The translations under genes were made by a program, and so were the position numbers. Positions 1-6,009 of a stretch of DNA of 8,338 nt are shown here, piece by piece. The notes under the pieces are model-generated. The model did no database searches. It was not told the DNA's origin and worked only from the letters and a program-made list of their open reading frames with translations. Location of the stretch: contig JAIRUL010000224.1 of NCBI GenBank assembly GCA_031254445.1, positions 1 to 8,338 of the forward strand, written 5' to 3'. The stretch comes from Chitinispirillales bacterium (GTDB lineage Bacteria; Fibrobacterota; Chitinivibrionia; Chitinivibrionales; Chitinispirillaceae). Within the stretch, counting starts at the first letter, position 1; every line of letters starts with the position of its first letter.

Positions 1-1
1 G

Positions 2-820
2 CTCGGCCATAGCGTAAACACTATGGCGCGGGAGCTAAAAGAGTACATAGGCAACCTGCAGCGCGTCACGGCGGAAAAAGAGCGCATCGGCGCGGAGCTA
101 AGCGTCGCCGCGAATATTCAGGCGAACATGCTGCCGCGCATTTTCCCGCCGTTCCCCGACCGCGCGGAGTTCGACATATACGCCTCAATGCTGCCGGCCA
201 AAGAGGTAGGCGGCGACTTTTACGATTTCTTCTTTGTCAATGAAAGCGCCCTCGCGGTAATAGTAGCCGATGTTTCCGGCAAGGGCGTCCCCGCCGCGCT
301 CTTTATGGTTATCGCTAAGACGCTTCTCAAAAACAACGCGCAGTCCGGCAAGAGCCCGCGCGAGGTCTTTGAGAAGGTGAATAACATCCTCTGCGAGGGC
401 AACGACACGGGGATGTTCGTCACCGCCTTTATGGGCTATTTAAACGTGAAAACCGGAAAATTCACATATGTCAACGCAGGGCACAACCCGCCTATTTTAC
501 GCACAAACGGCAGCTGCGGCCTTGTCAAGGTGAAGCCAGGGTTTGTGCTCGCCGGCATAGAAAACATCTCTTTTAAGGAGGACGATATTACCCTGCGAGA
601 CGGGGACGGTATTTTCTTATACACGGACGGCATAACCGAGGCCGTGAACGGCGAAAGCGAGATGTTCGGCAGGGGCCGCCTTATCGAGGCCGCCGATAGC
701 TACATGGGTTTGCCGCCGCATGAGTTCACGGCGTCAATAATGGTTGAGATAGGCAAGTTCACGGCCGGCGCGGAACAAGCGGACGACATTACGATGCTGG
801 CGCTCAGGTACAAAAAATAA
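2..820 (+). CDS. SpoIIE/RsbU-type PP2C serine phosphatase with HAMP remnant (5' partial)
   Basis: This is the C-terminal part of a membrane-sensor serine phosphatase. The family removes phosphate from an anti-sigma-factor antagonist (RsbV/SpoIIAA type) in partner switching. The frame is open from position 2, before the first ATG at 23. The residues before that ATG, together with MARELKEYIGNL, look like the end of a HAMP domain, followed by the usual coiled linker RVTAEKERIGAEL, so the true start and any sensor/transmembrane part lie upstream. Counting from the ATG at 23, the PP2C metal-binding aspartates are in GGDFYD (D65, D68) and DVSGKG (D83). NAGHNPPIL, TDGITEAVN and ADDITML follow in family order, so the catalytic domain looks intact. 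The rsbW-like gene begins 59 bp downstream. What is inferred: the signal sensed and the direct substrate. The antagonist gene is not in this window. Confidence 0.93.
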   Translation, partial: LGHSVNTMARELKEYIGNLQRVTAEKERIGAELSVAANIQANMLPRIFPPFPDRAEFDIYASMLPAKEVGGDFYDFFFVNESALAVIVADVSGKGVPAALFMVIAKTLLKNNAQSGKSPREVFEKVNNILCEGNDTGMFVTAFMGYLNVKTGKFTYVNAGHNPPILRTNGSCGLVKVKPGFVLAGIENISFKEDDITLRDGDGIFLYTDGITEAVNGESEMFGRGRLIEAADSYMGLPPHEFTASIMVEIGKFTAGAEQADDITMLALRYKK

Positions 821-860
821 GCAACATCGTAGGGTAGGCAGCCGTATTATAGTTAGAGGG

Positions 861-869
861 GAGAGGAGG
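861..869 (+). promoter_or_regulatory. Strong ribosome binding site of the RsbW-like gene
   Basis: GAGAGGAGG is an almost perfect Shine-Dalgarno sequence, 10 bases before the ATG at 880. It supports that start codon. Confidence 0.75.
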
Positions 870-879
870 GTTTAGCGCC

Positions 880-1287
880 ATGGACGAGCTCATTATTGAC
901 GCAAAGGTCGACAATTTGGATACGGTAGTGAGTTTTGTGGCGGAGAAGCTGGAGTTGGTAGGCTGCCCGATGAAGCTGCAAGCGCAAATCACTATGGCCG
1001 TGGAAGAAGTCTTTGTCAATATCGCGCACTACGCCTACCATCCTGAAGTCGGGGGCGCTGTGGTGAGGGTATGCGTGAACGGAGATGTAACGATTGAATT
1101 CGAGGATAAGGGAAAGCCCTACAACCCGTTAGACAAAGACGACCCGAACATAACCGCAACCGCGAAAGAGCGCGAAGTCGGCGGGCTTGGGATATACCTT
1201 GTCAAAAGGCTCATGGATAGCGTGGAGTATAGGCGCGGCGATAATAAAAACATCTTGACGATGAAAAAAAAGGTAGCGTGGAGGTAG
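880..1287 (+). CDS. RsbW/SpoIIAB-like ATP-binding anti-sigma factor kinase
   Basis: A 135-residue protein made of a single GHKL (HATPase_c_2) domain, the usual length for anti-sigma serine kinases. The N-box is EEVFVNIAHYAY (E42-E43, Mg-binding N47). The G1 box is EFEDKGKPYNPL (D76, G78), followed by the adenine-pocket PNP-like segment. The G2 box is VGGLGIYLVK (G101-G104). Family members bind ATP, hold a sigma factor or other partner, and phosphorylate a STAS-domain antagonist. The phosphatase just upstream would reverse that phosphorylation, so the pair forms two arms of one switch. The start is fixed by a strong RBS. An eight-A run lies near the 3' end (1264-1271). No sigma factor or STAS gene is visible here, so the partner is unknown. 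The regulated output need not be a sigma factor in this lineage. Confidence 0.9.
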   Translation: MDELIIDAKVDNLDTVVSFVAEKLELVGCPMKLQAQITMAVEEVFVNIAHYAYHPEVGGAVVRVCVNGDVTIEFEDKGKPYNPLDKDDPNITATAKEREVGGLGIYLVKRLMDSVEYRRGDNKNILTMKKKVAWR

Positions 1288-1378
1288 AGGCGTGGGAGGG
1301 AGGAGGCGGAGGAGGCAACAACGACGGCTTCGGCGCGGTGGATCCTATTTTCGCACCCAGTGGGCGCATATTTTAAAA

Positions 1379-1411
1379 AGTAGCCTTCCCTAACTAAGGG
1401 GGGAGGCTATT
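1379..1411. terminator. Stem-loop, possible transcription terminator after the rsbU-rsbW pair
   Basis: TAGCCTTCCC (1381-1390) pairs with GGGGAGGCTA (1400-1409), with one T-G wobble and a loop of about eight bases. Flanking wobble and A-T pairs lengthen the stem slightly. On the + strand an A-run precedes the stem but no T-run follows it. On the - strand the stem is followed by TTTTT. By sequence it is therefore a better intrinsic terminator for leftward transcription, although no leftward gene is visible. It could still stop or stabilise the upstream mRNA. Confidence 0.45.
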
Positions 1412-1569
1412 GATGGGAGGGGGGATAAGGTACTCACGCATAAAATATATATTACGCTAATATAAAAGTCAATGTCGGAGCAATAATTTTCTAATAATTT
1501 AGCCTAAAGGCCAAAATCAACACCCCGCGCGCGGCATAATATATATTATCTTAGACAACGGCTAATGAC

Positions 1570-1588
1570 CCAAATTCGGCTAATTTGG
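1570..1588 (+). promoter_or_regulatory. Inverted repeat just upstream of the UDG-like gene (possible operator or leader hairpin)
   Basis: CCAAATT (1570-1576) and AATTTGG (1582-1588) are perfect inverted arms around a five-base loop, ending 10 bases before the ATG at 1599. The position overlaps where a Shine-Dalgarno should be, and no good one is present. The sequence GGCTAAT also occurs three times, at 1560-1566, 1578-1584 and 1601-1607. Either a repressor site or a translation-controlling hairpin would fit. There is no direct evidence for either. Confidence 0.35.
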
Positions 1589-1598
1589 ACTGCTTTTC

Positions 1599-2543
1599 AT
1601 GGCTAATAACGCCAATAACGCGTATTCTTTGCTAACGGCTTGGCTCCGGTATCAGCGCGATATCGGGGCGGAGGGCGTTGTTTTTGGGCATGGGTCGGCG
1701 GTTAGGGAGATCCTTGCGGGTAGAAGCGGCGGGGGCGGGGTATCATATCAAAAGGGCGGCGTTGACGCCTCCGTTGCGGGGAAAAGCGGGGCATACGGGG
1801 CGCGTGGGCCGGAGCGGCGGCCCGAAGCAGGCTGGAAGCCGCCTGCGGGGGCGGGGGCCGCGCCGCAGTCGTCCATGACGAGGCTTTCTAAGATTAAACC
1901 TATGGACGCGCTTGACGCCGGAATGCTTGGGAGGAAGAGGCAGGAGGGGGGCGCTGCGCCTCCGCCAAAGGTTAGCTCGGAGAGGCGGGAGAGGCTCGCC
2001 GGGTTGTATCGCGAGGCGCTGGGATGCGACCGGTGCGCGTTGTCCGCCGACAGGGCTAAAGTTGTTTTCGGGGCCGGGAGCGCGGACGGGCGGCTCTTTG
2101 TGGCGGGCGCTTCGCCCGATTTGCCCGACGGCCGCGCTGGGCTGCCGTTTCAGGGCGAGGCGGGTGAGCTGTTGGATAAGATTTTGGGCAAGATGGGGCT
2201 CGACAGGAAGAACGATATCTTCGCCTCGTATTTGCAGAAGTGCCGCGACAGCAATGATGCCGGCGCAGTGTTTGACAGCGGGTGCGCGGATGCGTGCCGC
2301 TCGATACTCGACAAGCAGATAGAGATAATCGAACCTAAGGCGTTGCTTGTATTTGGCGAGGACGCTGCGAAATTTCTTTTGGGGAGCGATGAGGATATAG
2401 AAAAGTTGCGCGGCGTCAACCATGCGTATTTAGGCGTTCCGGTTGTGGTGACATACGGTTTGCCGCTCATGGTCAAGGAGACATCGTATAGGAAGGGGGC
2501 TTGGATTGACATGGAGAGGGTTTTGGGGATGATAAAAAAGTAG
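1599..2543 (+). CDS. Family-4-like uracil-DNA glycosylase fold protein, probably catalytically degenerate
   Basis: 314 residues. Residues 1-30 (MANNANNAYSLLTAWLRYQR onward) form a small ordered segment. About 31-125 are low-complexity Gly/Ala/Arg/Pro sequence. About 126-314 are the UDG domain. Family-4 UDGs are Fe-S enzymes that remove uracil from DNA. The cluster ligands appear kept: C143 and C146 (GCDRC), C215 (LQKCR) and C233 (ACRSILDKQ), with an extra C229. GLPFQGEAGELL (181-192) matches the family's GxPFVGxAGxLL. However, motif 1, normally GEAPG, reads GASPD (170-174), and the C-terminal HP(S/A)xLLR motif reads YGLPLMVK (286-293), so the acidic and histidine residues expected at the active site are absent. 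The C-terminal SYRKGAWIDMERV still aligns with the family. It may bind DNA without cutting it, or use other residues. The start lacks a clear RBS. Confidence 0.8.
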   Translation: MANNANNAYSLLTAWLRYQRDIGAEGVVFGHGSAVREILAGRSGGGGVSYQKGGVDASVAGKSGAYGARGPERRPEAGWKPPAGAGAAPQSSMTRLSKIKPMDALDAGMLGRKRQEGGAAPPPKVSSERRERLAGLYREALGCDRCALSADRAKVVFGAGSADGRLFVAGASPDLPDGRAGLPFQGEAGELLDKILGKMGLDRKNDIFASYLQKCRDSNDAGAVFDSGCADACRSILDKQIEIIEPKALLVFGEDAAKFLLGSDEDIEKLRGVNHAYLGVPVVVTYGLPLMVKETSYRKGAWIDMERVLGMIKK

Positions 2544-2556
2544 TGGTGGCAATACC

Positions 2557-2671
2557 AATGCACAATGTTCAACGCACAATGCTCAATGGTGGAACGGCTT
2601 CGCCGATATTGTATTGTGATGCGCCATTGTTCATTGTTCTCATCATTGAGCGTTGAACATTGCGCGTTGAA
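2557..2671. repeat. Palindromic dispersed repeat, copy 1 (MITE/REP-like)
   Basis: The left arm (2557-2589) is built from CAATG/GTTCAAC units and is nearly the reverse complement of the right arm (2644-2671). The arms differ by one 7-base unit missing on the right and a few mismatches. Between them is a core (2584-2615) with the small hairpin CGGCTTCGCCG at 2595-2605. The same core recurs at 5044-5075 with 31 of 32 bases identical. No reading frame of note is inside. It looks like a non-autonomous intergenic repeat and could fold into a long stem, possibly ending or protecting the UDG-gene transcript. Confidence 0.75.
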
Positions 2672-2699
2672 TAAACGTTTGTGCCAGTATAAATATTAT
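2667..2699 (+). promoter_or_regulatory. Candidate promoter of dnaB
   Basis: TTGAAT (2667-2672) at the edge of the repeat is followed after 15 bases by TATAAA (2688-2693), with a second -10-like TATTAT at 2694-2699. The spacing is short for sigma-70. The location, 41-73 bp before the dnaB start in an AT-rich patch, is right, but it is only a pattern match. Confidence 0.3.
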
Positions 2700-2739
2700 C
2701 GATGTAATCGGTACAATTAAACAAGAGAATAACAAAAAA

Positions 2740-4167
2740 ATGCTGCTATCCGAACCTAAAAGGCGCGAATACAGAACTCGGCCAAGGCAGTCCGACGCGC
2801 CGCACTTCGCCGACCGCCTCCCGCCGCAGGCCTTAGACGTCGAGCGCACCATCCTTGGTTCCATGCTCATCGACAGTACGGCTGTGGACATTGCGCTTGA
2901 GTTTTTGGAGGATGACAATTTTTACTCCGAGGCGCACGCAAAAATTTTTATATGTATGCGCGAGCTCTCCGAAAGGGGTACGCCGGTTGACGTCCTTACC
3001 CTTTCTGAGAAATTGCGGCAGAAAGACTGGATGGATGACATCGGCGCCGAGGCGTACCTCGGCGAGCTTGCCGAGAACGTGGCCACGGCGGGGAGTATTC
3101 AGCATTACGCGCAGATAGTGAGGGAGAAGTCGACTTTACGTCAGCTGATTCACGTTTCCGGCGAGATTACCACCGAGTGTTTCTCCGACGAGCGAGAGGC
3201 GCAGGAGGTTCTGGACGCGGCGGAGGCCAAGATTTTTGCCATATCCGAGTCGCGGATAAAGAACAAGTTCGAGTCTATCGGGTCTCTGTTGCCGTTGACA
3301 TTTAAGGAGATAGAGGATTACGCCAAGGGCGGGGTGGTGGGGATCCCCTCCGGTTTCGCAAAGCTTGACGAGTTGACGACAGGGTTTCAGGACGGCGATT
3401 TGGTGATTGTGGGCGGCCGCCCCTCTATGGGCAAGACCGCGTTTTGCCTTGCAATGGCGCAGCACGCGTCGAAGGCGGGGTACTCTACGGCGATTTTTTC
3501 GCTTGAGATGTCCAAGAGCCAAATAGCCCAGCGTTTGTTGTGCGCGGAGGCTGGCATAAGCATGCACGCGTTGCGCAGCGGTAATTTGCCGAAGCGCGAT
3601 TACCCGCGGCTTAGCATGGCCGCCGGGCCGCTTGCGCAAGCGCCGCTTTACATCGACGATACTGCGGCCATCTCCATACTTGAGCTGCGCGCCAAGGCTC
3701 GGCGCCTCAAGGCGCAGCACAAGTTGGCGTTTATCATTGTGGATTACCTGCAGCTAATGAACCCGAGCGTGAAGACGGACAGTATGCAGCAGGATATATC
3801 GCAGATAAGCCGGTCGCTTAAGGCCGTGGCGAAAGAACTTCAGGTGCCTGTGGTCGCGCTCTCGCAGCTCTCGCGCGCCGTGGAGCAGCGCACCGGCGAC
3901 CACCGCCCCAAGCTGTCGGACTTACGCGAGTCGGGTGCGATAGAGCAGGACGCCGACCTTGTCCTCTTCGTCTACCGCGACGAGGTTTACAACAAGGAAG
4001 ACATTGCCAACAAGGGAAAGGCCGAGATCATAATAGGCAAGCAGAGGAACGGGCCTCTCGGCACAGTAGACGTCGCGTTTGTGAGGGAGTACGCGAAGTT
4101 TGAGGATTTGTCGATGCGGATTGACAACAACACGGTGAGCGGGAACTTTGACGATGCCAATATCTAA
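2740..4167 (+). CDS. dnaB: Replicative DNA helicase DnaB
   Basis: 475 residues, normal length for the hexameric helicase that unwinds DNA at the replication fork by ATP hydrolysis and recruits primase. The N-terminal DnaB domain starts at about residue 28 with LPPQALDVERTILGSMLID. The RecA-like C-terminal domain has Walker A GGRPSMGKT (225-233), Walker B FIIVDYLQLM (331-340), the SQLSRAVEQR segment typical of the family, RESGAIEQDADLVLF, and KQRNGP with a likely arginine finger R436. There is no intein and no frameshift. The start has only a weak AAGAG ribosome site 12 bases upstream, but the length fits the family. The mlaE-type gene starts 12 bp after the stop, so the two are probably co-transcribed. 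Replication and lipid-transport genes have no functional link here, so this is likely just positional. Confidence 0.97.
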   Translation: MLLSEPKRREYRTRPRQSDAPHFADRLPPQALDVERTILGSMLIDSTAVDIALEFLEDDNFYSEAHAKIFICMRELSERGTPVDVLTLSEKLRQKDWMDDIGAEAYLGELAENVATAGSIQHYAQIVREKSTLRQLIHVSGEITTECFSDEREAQEVLDAAEAKIFAISESRIKNKFESIGSLLPLTFKEIEDYAKGGVVGIPSGFAKLDELTTGFQDGDLVIVGGRPSMGKTAFCLAMAQHASKAGYSTAIFSLEMSKSQIAQRLLCAEAGISMHALRSGNLPKRDYPRLSMAAGPLAQAPLYIDDTAAISILELRAKARRLKAQHKLAFIIVDYLQLMNPSVKTDSMQQDISQISRSLKAVAKELQVPVVALSQLSRAVEQRTGDHRPKLSDLRESGAIEQDADLVLFVYRDEVYNKEDIANKGKAEIIIGKQRNGPLGTVDVAFVREYAKFEDLSMRIDNNTVSGNFDDANI

Positions 4168-4179
4168 CGGGGCGGTTTC

Positions 4180-4980
4180 GTGATTGCGCCGCTGCGCATC
4201 TTGGCCTATATAGGCAACGCCGCCCGCGGTTGGGTCGGCAAGAGCCGCGGTTTTGCGCTTGGCATCCGCTACTACAGCCGCCTCGCGTTGCAGACTTTTG
4301 CGCGGGTTCCCTTGGCGGTTAAGAATTTTGACATCACGACGAGCCATATGTACACGCTAGGCATAGAGTCCATCCCGCTTGTTACCGCGATAGCGATATT
4401 TTTGGGTTCGGCCACGGTCACGCAGGCGGTGTACCAGATGTCGGGAATGATACCGCTTAGGTATTTGGGCGCGCTCGTGTGCAAAACGACGGTCACGGAG
4501 CTTGCGCCGGTGATAACGAGCTTTGTCTTTGCGGGGCGCGTGGCTACCGGGATAGCGGCAGAGGTCGCCTCTATGAAAGGCAGCGAGCAGCTTGACGCTA
4601 TGAGCGTGCTGCGCCTAGATTCGCTGCGCTACCTGATTGTTCCTAAGCTAATAGCGTGCATAGTGATGCTGCCGACGCTGACGATATGGGCGATACTGAT
4701 GGCGTTCGCCGGCGCGGCGTTTACGGTGGCGGTGTCTGTGGACGTGACGATGTACACGTACCTCTCCGGCATGAAGCTGTTTTTCAAGGCGTACGATGTG
4801 TACGTGGGCATAGCGAAGACGGCCGTCTTCGGCGCGATAGTGGCGATAACCGGCGCGTACTTCGGCTTCGGGGCAAAGGGCGGCGCGGAAGGCGTCGGAA
4901 ACGCGACGACAAAGGCGGTCGTCGTGTCGGCGGTGCTGATACTGGTGTTCGATTTTATTATCGCGGTGATGGTGATGTAA
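4180..4980 (+). CDS. mlaE: MlaE-type ABC transporter permease (phospholipid transport, inner membrane)
   Basis: 266 residues, with several hydrophobic segments (about 65-85, 105-130, 152-185, 212-232, 244-266), the size of MlaE/YrbE permeases. Family hallmarks are ELAPVITSFVFAGRVATGIA (107-126), then AEVASMKGSEQLDAMSVLRL ending near 146, with RYLIVPK after it, and near the C-terminus GGAEGVGNATTKAVVVS (234-250). Permeases of this family sit in the inner membrane and, with an MlaF ATPase and an MCE-domain MlaD, move phospholipids between inner and outer membranes. The start is GTG at 4180, 12 bp after dnaB, with a weak GGGGCGG site; the next in-frame ATG, at residue 57, would remove conserved N-terminal sequence. 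The matching ATPase gene is not adjacent but 1.1 kb downstream, past a repeat and a foreign-looking gene pair. Confidence 0.92.
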   Translation: MIAPLRILAYIGNAARGWVGKSRGFALGIRYYSRLALQTFARVPLAVKNFDITTSHMYTLGIESIPLVTAIAIFLGSATVTQAVYQMSGMIPLRYLGALVCKTTVTELAPVITSFVFAGRVATGIAAEVASMKGSEQLDAMSVLRLDSLRYLIVPKLIACIVMLPTLTIWAILMAFAGAAFTVAVSVDVTMYTYLSGMKLFFKAYDVYVGIAKTAVFGAIVAITGAYFGFGAKGGAEGVGNATTKAVVVSAVLILVFDFIIAVMVM

Positions 4981-4989
4981 GGCAATGGT

Positions 4990-5075
4990 CAGTGTTCAAC
5001 GTACAATGTTCAACTTGTTTATTTCGGGCGCGCCTTTTGCGCCCAATGATGGAACGGCTTCGCCGATATTGTATT
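4990..5075. repeat. Dispersed repeat, copy 2 (rearranged)
   Basis: Positions 4990-5013 match the left arm of copy 1 (2563-2586) at 21 of 24 bases. Positions 5044-5075 match its core (2584-2615) at 31 of 32. Between them lie about 30 extra bases containing a perfect 6 bp stem, GGGCGC (5026-5031) with GCGCCC (5039-5044). The right arm of copy 1 is absent here and is replaced by AT-rich sequence. This copy begins 10 bases after the mlaE stop. Confidence 0.75.
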
Positions 5076-5096
5076 AATTAGTATGAAAAAGATAAT
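5069..5096 (+). promoter_or_regulatory. Candidate promoter of the DUF5678-like/protease pair
   Basis: TTGTAT (5069-5074), the last bases of the repeat core, is followed after 16 bases by GATAAT (5091-5096), a good sigma-70-like pair. It lies about 90 bp before the ATG at 5185. The stretch 5090-5135 is strongly AT-rich and has further -10-like sequences. It is a pattern match only. Confidence 0.4.
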
Positions 5097-5184
5097 ATAT
5101 GTTATTTAGTGAAATATATTATATTTATTAATAGTGGGTAGCCTGTCATATTTCCGGTAGAATTCCGGGGAAAGGTAGGTAGTT

Positions 5185-5439
5185 ATGCTAGCAGACCTCA
5201 ACGACAAGCAGAACGAGGCATTGGCCTATTTTGAGTCAAACCGTGATGATTGGGTAAAAAATCCATTATTTAAGAATAAGTACGCAATCATCCGCGAGAA
5301 TGCGTTGGCGGGCATTTTTGACACGTTCGAGGCGGCCATAACGGAAGCGGTGCAAAAGTATCCTGAAATAGACTTTATTGTCCAAGAGATAGTTTCTGAC
5401 AGCGAGGTTGTGAATTTTTATTATCCGGCGTTAGTGTAG
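5185..5439 (+). CDS. Small protein resembling DUF5678
   Basis: 84 residues, no signal peptide or membrane segment. The pattern NEALAYFESNRDDW, then KYAIIRENALAGIFDTFEAA, then AVQKYPEIDFIVQEIV resembles small DUF5678-type proteins (a short helix, a K-Y-hydrophobic strand, G-x-FDT, an A-rich helix, and FxVQxI). I recognise this by pattern and could not run a profile search. Function is unknown for that family. The ATG is preceded by AAAGG (5171-5175) and AGG (5177-5179). The gene ends 9 bp before the aspartic-protease gene, so the two are an operon and their products may work together, for example as a substrate, inhibitor or partner of the protease. Confidence 0.75.
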   Translation: MLADLNDKQNEALAYFESNRDDWVKNPLFKNKYAIIRENALAGIFDTFEAAITEAVQKYPEIDFIVQEIVSDSEVVNFYYPALV

Positions 5440-5444
5440 GAGGG
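5437..5444 (+). promoter_or_regulatory. Ribosome binding site that sets a TTG start for the protease gene
   Basis: TAGGAGGG overlaps the stop codon of the preceding gene and lies 4 bases before the TTG at 5449. No ATG or GTG is nearby in frame, so TTG is the best start. Confidence 0.65.
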
Positions 5445-5448
5445 ACAT

Positions 5449-5940
5449 TTGGGGACGCTTCGCAGCCCGAACATCGAGACATTCGTAGGCGATCCTAAAA
5501 CGGGGTGGCATTTTTCCTCGTATCCATTGTTGCGCGGAGGGTTGAATTTTCCGGTTATTGTGTCGCATGGTAGCGTTTTCATAAAAACGCAGGGCGCCGC
5601 CCCGTCGTTGGTACAGGCGCATCTTGACACGGGTGCGAGCGTAACGTCTATAGATATAAAGTTGGCGCACCATATGCGCCTTACGCCGGTAGGCACATCG
5701 CAGATGATGACAGCGGGCGGGATGGTTAGGACGCCTTCTTTTATCATTGACTTGCAGTTTCCGGCATCGACCCTATCTTCGCGTACAAACCTATCCATAA
5801 GCTCCTGCGACATGGGGTTTGATGTCAACAGCCCTTTAAGCGACATACAAAACTTTGGCATATTGATAGGTCGGGACGTTATGGCTCTTTGGAACATTGT
5901 TTGGAACGGGCCGACATCAACAGTGATAATAAACGATTAG
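5449..5940 (+). CDS. Retropepsin-like aspartic protease
   Basis: 163 residues with a TTG start directly after a strong RBS. The catalytic motif is LDTGASVTSID, with the active-site aspartate at D60. A flap-like glycine-rich hairpin TAGGMVRTPSFIIDLQF follows at 88-104, and the C-terminal hydrophobic-hydrophobic-Gly motif is ILIGRDVMALWNI (138-150). These are the three signatures of the retroviral-type aspartyl protease fold. With one DTG per chain, it would have to act as a homodimer. There is no signal peptide, so it is probably cytoplasmic. It is translationally paired with the DUF5678-like gene upstream. Similar small-protein/protease pairs occur in other bacteria as far as I recall, but no substrate is known to me. 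It lies between mlaE and mlaF, where such a gene is not expected. Confidence 0.85.
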   Translation: MGTLRSPNIETFVGDPKTGWHFSSYPLLRGGLNFPVIVSHGSVFIKTQGAAPSLVQAHLDTGASVTSIDIKLAHHMRLTPVGTSQMMTAGGMVRTPSFIIDLQFPASTLSSRTNLSISSCDMGFDVNSPLSDIQNFGILIGRDVMALWNIVWNGPTSTVIIND

Positions 5941-6009
5941 CTATCCTGCGAGGCCCTAATGAATAAAAAGACACCACCGCTACCAACCCCCAAATATTAT
6001 ATTATCAGT

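Larger units (their letters stand above)
1288..1598. other. Intergenic region with hairpin and AT-rich palindromes, no gene seen
   Basis: This 311 bp stretch has no convincing gene. It opens with a purine-rich GGA-repeat segment (1288-1316). A 13-position hairpin follows at 1379-1411. The rest is AT-rich, with a small GCC-TAAA-GGC stem at 1503-1512, a perfect 14 bp palindrome ATAATATATATTAT at 1536-1549, and an inverted repeat just before the next gene. Promoters for the UDG-like gene probably lie in the AT-rich half, for example -10-like sequences within 1535-1549, but I could not find a matching -35 box. Confidence 0.6.

Noticed and set aside
1413..1460. Possible 15-codon peptide starting ATG at 1413
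   Set aside because: It is very short and overlaps the poorly structured AT-rich region and the hairpin edge. There is no sign of coding.
1440..1550. AT-rich palindromic region considered as a replication origin near dnaB
   Set aside because: No DnaA-box cluster (TTATNCACA-type) could be seen, and dnaB is not a reliable origin marker.
1743..2423. Long leftward open frame of 226 codons opposite the UDG-like gene
   Set aside because: It is Arg/Pro-rich, has no motif, and lies wholly opposite a gene with clear family motifs. Long antisense frames are expected in GC-rich coding DNA.
2557..2671. Repeat region considered as a CRISPR array or as parS-like sites
   Set aside because: The units are short, irregular and inverted, without equal spacers, and they do not match the parS palindrome TGTTTCACGTGAAACA.
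3136..3720. Leftward open frame of 194 codons inside dnaB
   Set aside because: It is antisense to conserved helicase motifs including Walker A, and has basic, low-information composition.
4656..5081. Rightward frame of 141 codons overlapping the mlaE end and running into repeat copy 2
   Set aside because: Its first two thirds are an Arg/Gly-rich alternative frame of the mlaE coding region and its tail is the repeat, so it is not a gene.
5427..5897. Leftward frames opposite the aspartic protease gene
   Set aside because: They are antisense to the DTGAS and ILIG motifs and have no recognisable features.
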